Assembly: GCA_002067555.1 (NCBI GenBank)
Contig: MVQQ01000237.1
Coordinates: forward strand, 1-6,071
DNA from: Syntrophorhabdus sp. PtaB.Bin184
Lineage (GTDB): Bacteria > Desulfobacterota > Syntrophorhabdia > Syntrophorhabdales > Syntrophorhabdaceae
DNA: 6,071 bases
Reading direction: 5' to 3'
Every line of letters begins with the position of its first letter. Position 1 is the stretch's first letter. Positions 1 to 5,887 of the stretch are shown in pieces. The translations under genes were made by a program, and so were the position numbers. The notes beneath the pieces are model-generated. The model searched no databases and was not told the origin of the DNA. It worked only from the letters and a program-made list of their open reading frames with translations.

Positions 1-1
1 T

Positions 2-748
2 GTTGTCGGGTACAAGGTTGTTGAGAGCCTGTTCTCGGGCGAGGATCCCATCGGGAAGAACATCCTGGTCTTTCGCGTTCCCACGGAGATCGTAGGGGTC
101 ATGACGGAAAAGGGGACGGACTTCGCGGGCCAGGACCAGGACCTCCAGGTCTATATTCCTCTCAACGCTTTCATGCGCCGTTACAGCAACGTGGACTACA
201 TAAAGGGAATGTATGTGCAGGTAGAGGACGGTTATCCCCTTTCCGGCATGAAGGCGGCCCTGAGGGGTCTCATCCGAAAGGCCCACGACATGAAACCGGA
301 GCAGAAGGATGACTTTACCGTTTTCACCATGGAAGACGTATTGAGGACCCAGGAAGAGGGCATACGACTCGTTTCGGTCCTGACCGTCATTGCCTCGACG
401 GTCTCCTTCCTCATCGGCGGCCTGGGAATCTTCGCCATCATGCTCCTTTCCATATCGGAGAGAAAGATGGAGATCGGCATCAGGCGGGTCGTGGGATCCA
501 AAAAGAGGGACATTATAATGCAGTTCCTTTCGGAATCGGTCATCGTCGCCCTCGTGGGCGGCATCGGAGGTATTCTCGCGGGGCTTCTCATAACAGTGAT
601 CGTCGATGTCATCGGGGGTTTCCCCATGGTCTTCTCCATGAACATTCCCCTGGCCCTCTGCATCAGCATGGTCATCGGTGTCCTGGCGGGCATCTATCCG
701 GCCATGGAGGGGACCAAGTACGAACCGGTCAAGGCGCTTTATTCTTAA
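2..748 (+). CDS. ABC transporter permease, MacB/FtsX family (C-terminal part, 5' end outside window)
   Basis: The frame is open from base 2 to a TAA at 746-748, so only the last 248 residues or so are present and the start lies upstream. The first visible residues (VVGYKVVESLF, then GEDPIGKNI and IVGVM) match the end of the MacB periplasmic core domain. The FtsX domain follows, with three membrane segments: about bases 375-455, 520-610 and 640-705. Between the first two sits the family hallmark ERKMEIGIRRVVGSKKRDI followed by QFLSES. The chain ends with IYPAM and EPVKALYS, the usual closing YPA...P..AL pattern. In this family such permeases pair with a MacB/LolD-type ATPase and often a membrane fusion protein to move lipoproteins, peptides or drugs across the envelope. 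Substrate cannot be told from this fragment. The partners are not visible here and would be upstream. The family call is secure; the subfamily is not. Confidence 0.93.
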   Translation, partial: VVGYKVVESLFSGEDPIGKNILVFRVPTEIVGVMTEKGTDFAGQDQDLQVYIPLNAFMRRYSNVDYIKGMYVQVEDGYPLSGMKAALRGLIRKAHDMKPEQKDDFTVFTMEDVLRTQEEGIRLVSVLTVIASTVSFLIGGLGIFAIMLLSISERKMEIGIRRVVGSKKRDIIMQFLSESVIVALVGGIGGILAGLLITVIVDVIGGFPMVFSMNIPLALCISMVIGVLAGIYPAMEGTKYEPVKALYS

Positions 749-753
749 AGGCC

Positions 754-788
754 GTTCCAGGTCGCAAGTCTCAGGTCTCAGGTCTCAA
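754..788 (+). repeat. Tandem 7-bp repeat array, five units (GTYTCAR)
   Basis: Five heptamers lie end to end: GTTCCAG, GTCGCAA, GTCTCAG, GTCTCAG and GTCTCAA. The last three fit the consensus GTYTCAR exactly and the first two are degenerate. The array starts 5 bp after the permease stop codon. The same unit recurs in opposite orientation at 876-896. The last unit plus one base (782-789) is a perfect inverted match to 889-896, so the two arrays could pair in RNA or cruciform DNA. Function is unknown. The form suggests a dispersed intergenic repeat. Confidence 0.8.
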
Positions 789-792
789 GGGA

Positions 793-847
793 AAAGGCCC
801 AGTTCGGCCACGGCGTGGGCCGTGGTTCGGGCGAGACCGTGGCCTTT
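793..847. repeat. Palindrome-rich core between the two heptamer arrays
   Basis: Several mutually exclusive stems are visible. AAAGGCC (793-799) can pair with GGCCTTT (841-847). GGCCACGG (806-813) can pair with CCGTGGCC (837-844). CCACGG (808-813) can pair with CCGTGG (820-825). A run of seven T follows at 867-873 but is about 20 bases past the last stem, so this is not a clear intrinsic terminator. The segment lies between convergent genes and I see no credible coding sequence in it. It may act as a weak, Rho-assisted or structural end for the permease transcript, or be part of a repetitive element with the flanking arrays. Confidence 0.5.
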
Positions 848-875
848 GAATCGAAACGCGCAACTGTTTTTTTGC

Positions 876-896
876 GTGAAACCTGAAACTTGAGAC
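876..896 (-). repeat. Inverted 7-bp repeat array, three units (GTYTCAR)
   Basis: Read on the minus strand this is GTCTCAA, GTTTCAG, GTTTCAC: the unit of the array at 754-788 in opposite orientation. It ends 6 bp before the stop codon of the minus-strand gene at 903. The two arrays therefore fill most of the gap between the convergent genes and bracket a core of about 87 bp. Confidence 0.75.
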
Positions 897-902
897 GGTT
901 CT

Positions 903-1367
903 TTACTTTTTTTCGAGGCTTTTGATCGCCCTGTCGGCGAGGTAGGTAAGGGTCTTGCTCGATGAGTTCTTGGAGACGTCCTGGTAGAGTTTGAGGGCTT
1001 CATCCTGTTTGCCCCGGGCGAGGTTGATGTTCGCCAGGTATAGCTTTGAGATGTAGCGGGGTTTGCCGCTCGCGCCCGAGGCGATCTTCTGGAAGATGCC
1101 TTCCGCCTTGTCCATTTCCCCTGCAGCCCTTGTCTGTTCGTATGTCTCCCATGCCGTTATGCCCAGCGTCAATTGATACTGGACCTTCCCGGCCTGGTGG
1201 TTCGAGTAGACGATGTACGCGGCGACGGCGGCGACTATGATGAGAAGCGCAGCGAGCCCGTAGAGGCACTGCTTTGTGTTCTCCCTGATGTACAGAGAAA
1301 CCGATTCGAAGACCGTGACAAGCATGTCAGGCTTGTGGATGAGCTCTTTCTCTTTTTTTCTTGCCAT
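903..1367 (-). CDS. Small single-span membrane protein with TPR-like periplasmic domain
   Basis: The 154-residue product starts at ATG 1367-1365 and ends at TAA 905-903. It has a basic N-terminal tail (MARKKEKELIHK), one membrane segment at about residues 35-55 (GLAALLIIVAAVAAYIV), and then a soluble helical part. Two TPR-like helix pairs are suggested at about residues 62-95 and 104-137, the latter containing LYLANINLARGKQDEALKLY. This layout, with N-in topology, one span and an external TPR-like domain, resembles the YfgM/TPR_21 group of envelope proteins, some of which assist the Sec translocon or periplasmic chaperones. That assignment is by architecture only. The gene lies 44 bp downstream of the membrane-protein gene and is probably co-transcribed. 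No good Shine-Dalgarno sequence precedes the ATG, and an in-frame TAG just upstream rules out a longer form. A start at Met15 is possible. Confidence 0.8.
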   Translation of the reverse strand: MARKKEKELIHKPDMLVTVFESVSLYIRENTKQCLYGLAALLIIVAAVAAYIVYSNHQAGKVQYQLTLGITAWETYEQTRAAGEMDKAEGIFQKIASGASGKPRYISKLYLANINLARGKQDEALKLYQDVSKNSSSKTLTYLADRAIKSLEKK

Positions 1368-1378
1368 TTCTGGGTGCT

Positions 1379-1408
1379 ATTTCACCACAGATACGACGGG
1401 TATGTCAA
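1379..1408 (-). promoter_or_regulatory. Possible internal promoter in front of the TPR-like gene
   Basis: On the minus strand a perfect TTGACA (1408-1403) is followed after 18 bp by TGAAAT (1384-1379), which matches the -10 consensus at four of six positions. Transcription would begin only a few bases before the ATG at 1367, giving a nearly leaderless message. That would fit the absence of a Shine-Dalgarno sequence there. The -10 element is weak, and the gene may simply be read from the operon promoter. Confidence 0.25.
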
Positions 1409-1411
1409 CAC

Positions 1412-2596
1412 TCAATGTGCCCGCGCTGCTGTCTGGTAGATGTGTATCCTCAGGGGGTTCTTCTCACCGAGCATACGGGACAGCGCGGCTTCGTCGAGCC
1501 TGGCGAGCTCGTGTACGCTCGTGATGCCGTGGTTCTGCAGCTTGAGGTAGTTCTGGTAGCCAAGGCCCTTGAGATTGACGAGTCTCATTCTTTGGGCTTC
1601 GCCGGGGGCGAGCAGCGTCGTGTCGACGGTCAGGTTCGTTCTTGCGCCCGAGACCATGAGGGCTTCCTTGCTCTGTCGGCTGAGAAAGGAAAGCTGCTCC
1701 ACGGGGGTGGTACGGGAGAACACGGTGTAAGCGTCAATGAGAACGAAGGAGAGGGCGGCAGTGAGAAGAGCGGTGCAGATGGTCAGGACAAACGCGGCTC
1801 TCTTACGCCGAAGGCCTTGGAGGAGATCGATGAATGCAATTGTCTCGACGCCGAAGACAGGGAAGCCGATATATCCGGGAAGTGGCATCTCGAAGACCTT
1901 CATCCCCTCGAAGAAGGGCACCGTATAGACCCATTTGACAGGTGAGAGGGAATTCCACGTCTCCCACAGGAGGCCGCACACGAGTCCCGAGGCCAGAGCG
2001 CCGAGAAGACGGCCGACCTCCCCGCGCTCGAGGTCGCCCATGAAGGACCGGTGTCCCACGCGGTAATTGATCCCGTCGATAAGTGGGATGGCAAATACCC
2101 AGGCAAGGCCGAAGAGGTACCCGGGAAAAATGAGGGTGAGCAGAAAGAGGGCGATGCCGCAGGACACAGCCTGGACCGGATAATTGCGGGAGACCGTGAC
2201 GGGCCGCACCCCGACACGGCCGAGAAACGGGGATATGATGGACGCCGTGAGACCGATAGCCGGGATGACGGTGCCGTAGGCAAGGACATATCCGGCATAT
2301 CGTAGTGGAATAGCATGGGGGACGTTGATGTAGAACCAGTTCCCGATACGCAGGTTGACAAGCTCGAAGGCACACCAGTAACCACAGGAAACGATTATCA
2401 CGGCCGGGAGGAAACGATCGAGGAAGAGAAATCTTCCCGATCTCAAGGACACGAGCGAATCGAGAAGGATTATGTACGACCACCACGAGGTGACATAGAA
2501 GAAACCGATGGCCGGTTCAAGCCTCCGTATGAGCGCCAGATGACCGAACAGATAGAGGACTATCGAAAGGCCTACGAGAAAATGTTCTTTTCTCAC
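1412..2596 (-). CDS. Polytopic membrane protein with internal duplication and C-terminal helix-hairpin-helix domain
   Basis: I do not recognise a named family for the membrane part of this 394-residue protein. Residues 1-290 form about eight or nine hydrophobic segments (near 5-22, 32-50, 62-80, 98-122, 141-160, 161-178, 196-212, 238-258 and 267-290). The halves look duplicated: D46...R52.G54...E78..N81...W87.Y89..V92P93 corresponds to D174...R179.G181...E212..N215...W222.Y224.V226P227, each followed by a GY-containing helix. Residues about 336-394 resemble a helix-hairpin-helix (HHH_5/DUF4332-like) unit: LVNLKGLGYQNYLKL, then GITSVHELARLDEAALSRML. That fold usually binds DNA or mediates protein contacts. 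The start is a GTG at 2596-2594, 8 bp after the stop of the hydrolase gene and with no clear Shine-Dalgarno, so translation is probably coupled. Function unknown; acidic and Trp/Tyr residues repeated in both halves suggest a conserved membrane site. Confidence 0.85.
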   Translation of the reverse strand: MRKEHFLVGLSIVLYLFGHLALIRRLEPAIGFFYVTSWWSYIILLDSLVSLRSGRFLFLDRFLPAVIIVSCGYWCAFELVNLRIGNWFYINVPHAIPLRYAGYVLAYGTVIPAIGLTASIISPFLGRVGVRPVTVSRNYPVQAVSCGIALFLLTLIFPGYLFGLAWVFAIPLIDGINYRVGHRSFMGDLERGEVGRLLGALASGLVCGLLWETWNSLSPVKWVYTVPFFEGMKVFEMPLPGYIGFPVFGVETIAFIDLLQGLRRKRAAFVLTICTALLTAALSFVLIDAYTVFSRTTPVEQLSFLSRQSKEALMVSGARTNLTVDTTLLAPGEAQRMRLVNLKGLGYQNYLKLQNHGITSVHELARLDEAALSRMLGEKNPLRIHIYQTAARAH

Positions 2597-2604
2597 ACAG
2601 GATA

Positions 2605-3621
2605 TCAGGAGTTGTTGCTGGGTTTCTCCACGGGCTGTGTTGCTTCAGGGCCCCGGCTGCTTGCCGCATCCACATTTCCCTTGATGCGCGTCGCGCCGAT
2701 GTAGGCCCCGGAGTAGTAACCTGAAGTGAGGGTATCTATTTTCACGCCGAGACGGTTTTTCCCCGAAGAGGCGTGAATGAAATTGCCGTCGCCTATGAAG
2801 ATGCCCACATGGGTGGGATACTTGGCATAGCGCCGCGTCTTGAAGAATACAAGGTCGCCAACGGCCAGTTCCTCACGGGCGATCCTGTTCCCGACCATGT
2901 ATTGTTCGCGGGCACTTCTCGGCAGTTCCACATCAAATATCTCGTATATCTTCTTCACATAGGCCGAGCAATCAAGGCCGCGCAGCGTGTTCCCGCCGTA
3001 TTTGTATGGTGCGCCCATAAAACTCTTCGCCACCTTCACGAGCATGTATTTCTCTTCACTGTTCTTCCAAGGCCTCACCGGGACGCTCTTGAACGACATG
3101 ATGGTGTCGCCATCGTCGCCATCGTCTTCCATCACCTTTGGAATGAGGATGGTTCTGCCGGGAGAGAGTCTTCTGTTCTTTCTCGACGTGAGGTTGTTTG
3201 TCGCGATGAGTTCATCTTTTTCGACGTTGAACTTGCTGGCTATCCTGTCGAGCGTGTCCCCCCGCTTGACCCTGTATTCCACAAACTCGTCATCGCTTTC
3301 GGAGATGACGGGTTCCGCCGGTTCTTCCTGCCTCACGTGAGCCCTTATCGCTTTCGAAGACGACGCCTTGCGGGTCTCTCTGGCGACGGGGTTCTCATCG
3401 TTATTCTTGATGACAATCGTCTGTCCAAGGGAGAGCTTGTTTGAATGGAGCCCGTTCATGCTTTTGAGATGGCTCACGGAGACATGGTACTTCTTTGCCA
3501 GATTATGAAGACTGTCGCCGTGTTTCACCTTGTGTGTTACCTTGGCTGCGGTCGCGACCAGAGGGATTGCCAGGAACAGGATGCCGATGCAGAGTACGCA
3601 GAAAATCAGCCGTCTTCTCAT
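2605..3621 (-). CDS. Secreted LysM-LysM-NlpC/P60 peptidoglycan endopeptidase
   Basis: The 338-residue product starts at ATG 3621-3619. It has a signal peptide (MRRRLIFCVL, then a hydrophobic run ending near VATAA at residue 26). LysM 1 spans about residues 28-72 (HKVKHGDSLHNLAKKYHVS) and LysM 2 about 115-162 (YRVKRGDTLDRIASKFNV...). A polar linker separates the two LysM domains, and an acidic stretch (EDDGDDGD) follows the second. The C-terminal NlpC/P60 domain (about 190-315) has its catalytic residues: Cys218 in GLDCSAYV, His271 in PTHVGIFIG and His283 in FIHASSGK. In this family such enzymes cut peptide stems of peptidoglycan, typically at gamma-D-Glu-diamino acid bonds, while LysM holds the glycan. 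The frame stays open to a TTG at 3681, but that codon is the start of the predicted -35 hexamer, and AAAGGGG sits just before 3621, so the shorter start is chosen. First gene of the minus-strand operon. Confidence 0.95.
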   Translation of the reverse strand: MRRRLIFCVLCIGILFLAIPLVATAAKVTHKVKHGDSLHNLAKKYHVSVSHLKSMNGLHSNKLSLGQTIVIKNNDENPVARETRKASSSKAIRAHVRQEEPAEPVISESDDEFVEYRVKRGDTLDRIASKFNVEKDELIATNNLTSRKNRRLSPGRTILIPKVMEDDGDDGDTIMSFKSVPVRPWKNSEEKYMLVKVAKSFMGAPYKYGGNTLRGLDCSAYVKKIYEIFDVELPRSAREQYMVGNRIAREELAVGDLVFFKTRRYAKYPTHVGIFIGDGNFIHASSGKNRLGVKIDTLTSGYYSGAYIGATRIKGNVDAASSRGPEATQPVEKPSNNS

Positions 3622-3625
3622 AGAG

Positions 3626-3632
3626 CCCCTTT
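3626..3632 (-). promoter_or_regulatory. Ribosome binding site of the NlpC/P60 gene
   Basis: AAAGGGG on the minus strand lies 4 bases before the ATG at 3621-3619. With the signal peptide that begins at this ATG, it decides the start against the longer frame. Confidence 0.7.
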
Positions 3633-3651
3633 GTTCGGTGTTATAGGGTGT

Positions 3652-3681
3652 ACAATACCAAAGAGGGTGAAAAAATGTCAA
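3652..3681 (-). promoter_or_regulatory. Sigma70-like promoter of the NlpC/P60 operon
   Basis: A perfect -35 TTGACA lies at 3681-3676 on the minus strand. After 18 bp comes TATTGT at 3657-3652, matching the -10 consensus at four of six positions. The predicted transcript starts near 3645, leaving a leader of about 25 bases that contains the AAAGGGG ribosome binding site. A 15-bp palindrome abuts the -35 on its upstream side. Confidence 0.6.
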
Positions 3682-3694
3682 GGAAAATTTCCTT
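3680..3694. promoter_or_regulatory. Short palindrome overlapping the -35 of the minus-strand operon
   Basis: AAGGAAA-A-TTTCCTT is a perfect 7+1+7 inverted repeat. It overlaps the last two bases of the TTGACA element at 3676-3681. Position and symmetry fit a binding site for a dimeric regulator, but a palindrome this short and AT-rich could arise by chance. It could also be read as an AT-rich upstream promoter element. Confidence 0.35.
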
Positions 3695-3776
3695 CAGTAT
3701 ACCGCGAAATGGCGGATTGGCTGGGTTCTTGCGCACATGAGCGAGGTAGGTCTCGGGAGGAGAGCCCGGGGGCTTC

Positions 3777-3807
3777 GTGAAATCAATCACATTTTTGTTG
3801 ATTTTAC
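3777..3807. promoter_or_regulatory. Candidate operator: inverted repeat over the -35 of the oxidoreductase promoter
   Basis: GTGAAATCAAT (3777-3787) and GTTGATTTTAC (3797-3807) are inverted copies matching at 9 of 11 positions, separated by 9 bp, so the half-site centres are about two helical turns (20 bp) apart. The right half covers the TTGATT -35 element of the promoter driving the gene at 3857. This geometry suits repression by a dimeric regulator that responds to substrate, such as a TetR-family acyl-CoA sensor, but the regulator's identity is a guess. Confidence 0.45.
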
Positions 3808-3827
3808 TGGCCTCTTGAAACGATAAT
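3798..3827 (+). promoter_or_regulatory. Sigma70-like promoter of the membrane oxidoreductase gene
   Basis: TTGATT (3798-3803) and GATAAT (3822-3827) are separated by 18 bp. The expected start near 3834 gives a leader of roughly 22 bases ending in the AGGAGG site. The local sequence is much more AT-rich than the flanking genes. TTGAAA at 3815-3820 is too close to the -10 to serve as its -35. Confidence 0.55.
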
Positions 3828-3842
3828 ATACAAAAATTCCTC

Positions 3843-3848
3843 AGGAGG
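3843..3848 (+). promoter_or_regulatory. Strong ribosome binding site of the oxidoreductase gene
   Basis: AGGAGG is a full Shine-Dalgarno match located 8 bases before the ATG at 3857, fixing that start. Confidence 0.85.
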
Positions 3849-3856
3849 CAGAGTTT

Positions 3857-5860
3857 ATGGTCGATGTCGGACGAGAGATCATGTGGAACGTGGGACATGC
3901 TGGTCAATATATCAGTTATGCCTTCTTGGTCATTGTTGCCATTGTTCTGATCATGGGATTGAAAAAGCGCTATGCCATGTGGAAGATAGGAAAGCCGGCC
4001 CCAATACAATTTACGAAGAGGCTCGGTGAGAGGATAGGATATTTCATCGCGAACGGGATCTTCCACAAGTCCATTCTGCGTGAAGCCTTCCCGGGATGGA
4101 TGCATTTCTTCATCTTCTGGGGATTTCTCGTACTCTCTGTCGGGACGGCCCTCGTCGCGATCCAGGCGGACTTCACGGATCTCCTCTTCAAGGTGAAGTT
4201 CCTGAAGGGCGGTTTCTACCTGATCTTCTCATTCTTCCTGGATCTGGCGGGCCTCATGGCCATTATCGGTATACTGATGGCCATGTACCGGCGCTACGTC
4301 ACGAAACCGTCGAGGCTCGACAACAAGCCGGACGACGCCATAGTGCTGGTCTGGATCCTTGTCGTTCTCGTGACGGGTTTTCTGGCGGAAGGCGTCAGGA
4401 TCGCCCATTCGATGCCTGACTACGAGAAATGGAGTTTTGTAGGCTATGTGACGGCTTATATCTTTGCCGGCATGCCGAAGGAATCCATCGAAGTGACCCA
4501 CAAGGTGTTCTGGTATTTCCACATGGTCATTTCCTTCGGTCTCATCGCCTACATCGTTCATTCCAGGCTGCTCCACATCATCACCTCTTCGCTGAACATG
4601 ATGTTCAGGGGCGTCGAAGATGTTCCCGAGGGAGCGCGTGGCGCGATAGCACCCATCGAAGATTTCGAGAACGCCGAGGAGTTTGGCGTCAACAGCATAG
4701 AGGGCTTTACGTGGAGGCAGATCTTTGACCTCGACGCCTGCACCCGCTGCGGACGCTGCCAGGATCTCTGTCCCGCGTACAACACCGACAAGCCGCTCTC
4801 TCCGAAGCAGTTCATACAGGACCTCAAGGCCGAGTGGGAGCGCCACTGTGCGGGCGTGAAGAACGAGGACGGCATGATCGATACCACGATTCAGGAAGAG
4901 ACCCTGTGGTCCTGCACCGCCTGTATGGCCTGTCAGGTGAATTGTCCGGTGTCCATCCCGACCTTCGACAAGAATATCGAGATGAGGCGCTACCTCACCC
5001 TTACGCTGAGCAAGACGACGTCGGAGACGAAACTTCTTTTCAAGAACCTCCAGAAGAACAACAACCCCTATGGAATGGGCAAGAAAGAGAGGCTGGGTTG
5101 GACCGAGGGCCTCGATATCAGGAACGCCATGGAGCAGGAGGTGGAATACCTCTACTGGGTGGGCTGTGTTGCATCCCTTGACGACAGGAACAGAAAAGTC
5201 GCGAGAGCGTTTGCCACGATACTCAATCAGGCGGGTGTCAATTTCGGCATCCTCGGCACCGACGAGATGTGCTGCGGTGATCCCTCGCGGCGCTGCGGCA
5301 ACGAGGAACAGTATCTCGGCACGGCCCAGGGCAACGTGGAGCTCCTCAACGAGATAGGCATCAAGAAGATAATAACCACCTGTCCTCACTGCTACACCAC
5401 GATCAAGAAGGAATACGCGCAGCTCGGCGGCAACTTCGAGGTCTACCATCAGGCGGAATTCATCAATAAACTGATCAACGAAGGGAAGCTCAAACTGAAT
5501 CCCGCCCTGGAAGGAAAGGTGACGCTCCACGATCCATGTTATCTCGGTCGGGTCAACGGCATCTTCGATCAGCCCCGCAACGTGCTCGGCAAGGTCAGCA
5601 AAGGCGTCTACGAGGAGATGCGCAGGAACCACAACCAGAGCTTTTGCTGCGGCGGCGGCGGCGGCCGGATATGGATGGAAGAGCATCACAAGAGGATCAA
5701 CCATGCGAGGATCGACGAGGCAATAGCGATCGAGGCCAATACCGTCGTAACGGCGTGCCCGTACTGCCTTATCATGATGGAAGACGCCATCAAGGACAAG
5801 GAGAAGATCGAGACCATGAAGGCCATGGACCTTTCAGAGGTGGTGGTAAAGGGTCTGTAA
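3857..5860 (+). CDS. Membrane-bound HdrD-like iron-sulfur oxidoreductase, probable EtfAB:menaquinone oxidoreductase (EMO type)
   Basis: The 667-residue product joins three modules. Residues 1-245 are a NarI-like (nitrate reductase gamma type) membrane domain with about five spans (near 15-34, 81-103, 118-143, 161-180, 215-238); His82, His184, His215, His222 and His235 are candidate heme b ligands. Residues about 285-370 carry two [4Fe-4S] motifs: Cys295/298/301/305 and Cys353/356/359/363, both followed by Pro. Two complete CCG domains follow: Cys437, 472-473, 509, 512 (CX34CCX35CXXC) and Cys561, 597-598, 634, 637 (CX35CCX35CXXC), the kind that holds noncubane clusters in heterodisulfide reductase. 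This fusion is known in fatty-acid-oxidising and syntrophic bacteria, where it passes electrons between electron-transfer flavoprotein and menaquinone. No etf genes are visible here, so the partner is inferred. The gene is probably monocistronic, since a terminator follows 27 bp after the stop. Other HdrD/GlpC-like quinone reductases are the alternative. Confidence 0.92.
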   Translation: MVDVGREIMWNVGHAGQYISYAFLVIVAIVLIMGLKKRYAMWKIGKPAPIQFTKRLGERIGYFIANGIFHKSILREAFPGWMHFFIFWGFLVLSVGTALVAIQADFTDLLFKVKFLKGGFYLIFSFFLDLAGLMAIIGILMAMYRRYVTKPSRLDNKPDDAIVLVWILVVLVTGFLAEGVRIAHSMPDYEKWSFVGYVTAYIFAGMPKESIEVTHKVFWYFHMVISFGLIAYIVHSRLLHIITSSLNMMFRGVEDVPEGARGAIAPIEDFENAEEFGVNSIEGFTWRQIFDLDACTRCGRCQDLCPAYNTDKPLSPKQFIQDLKAEWERHCAGVKNEDGMIDTTIQEETLWSCTACMACQVNCPVSIPTFDKNIEMRRYLTLTLSKTTSETKLLFKNLQKNNNPYGMGKKERLGWTEGLDIRNAMEQEVEYLYWVGCVASLDDRNRKVARAFATILNQAGVNFGILGTDEMCCGDPSRRCGNEEQYLGTAQGNVELLNEIGIKKIITTCPHCYTTIKKEYAQLGGNFEVYHQAEFINKLINEGKLKLNPALEGKVTLHDPCYLGRVNGIFDQPRNVLGKVSKGVYEEMRRNHNQSFCCGGGGGRIWMEEHHKRINHARIDEAIAIEANTVVTACPYCLIMMEDAIKDKEKIETMKAMDLSEVVVKGL

Positions 5861-5887
5861 GAGAGAAGAACGTAAGGAAGGAATACG

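Noticed and set aside
865..873. T run after the palindromic core as an intrinsic terminator for the permease
   Set aside because: The nearest stable stem ends at 847, too far from the T run for a standard intrinsic terminator, and no GC-rich hairpin directly abuts it.
1431..1449. Resemblance to a transposase mosaic-end/sequencing adapter (CTGTCT...AGATGTGTAT)
   Set aside because: The match is partial and broken. The bases encode the natural C-terminus of the membrane protein in frame, so it is coincidence.
1361..1945. A 194-codon open frame on the plus strand
   Set aside because: It is antisense to the membrane-protein gene. The translation is low-quality and charge-rich with no domain, and has no ribosome binding site.
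2773..3444. A 223-codon open frame on the plus strand
   Set aside because: It is antisense to the LysM-NlpC/P60 gene, whose domains and catalytic residues are unmistakable. It has no independent support.
3622..3681. A 20-residue N-terminal extension of the NlpC/P60 protein starting at TTG 3681
   Set aside because: The TTG is part of the TTGACA -35 hexamer, the extension would place residues before a normal signal peptide, and a good ribosome binding site precedes the ATG at 3621.
3709..3780. A small plus-strand frame of about 23 codons beginning MADWLGS in the divergent intergenic region
   Set aside because: There is no ribosome binding site and no distinctive composition. It is the tail of a longer antisense frame and ends inside the candidate operator.
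5646..5668. Run of repeated GGC codons as a possible unstable repeat or sequencing error
   Set aside because: It encodes the CCGGGGG segment typical of the second CCG domain, and the frame stays intact on both sides.
4229..5704. A 491-codon open frame on the minus strand, antisense to the oxidoreductase gene
   Set aside because: It is a shadow of the strongly supported plus-strand gene. The translation has no recognisable domain, runs through the Cys-motif codons of the real gene, and has no promoter or ribosome binding site. The GC-rich third positions of the real gene explain the lack of stops.
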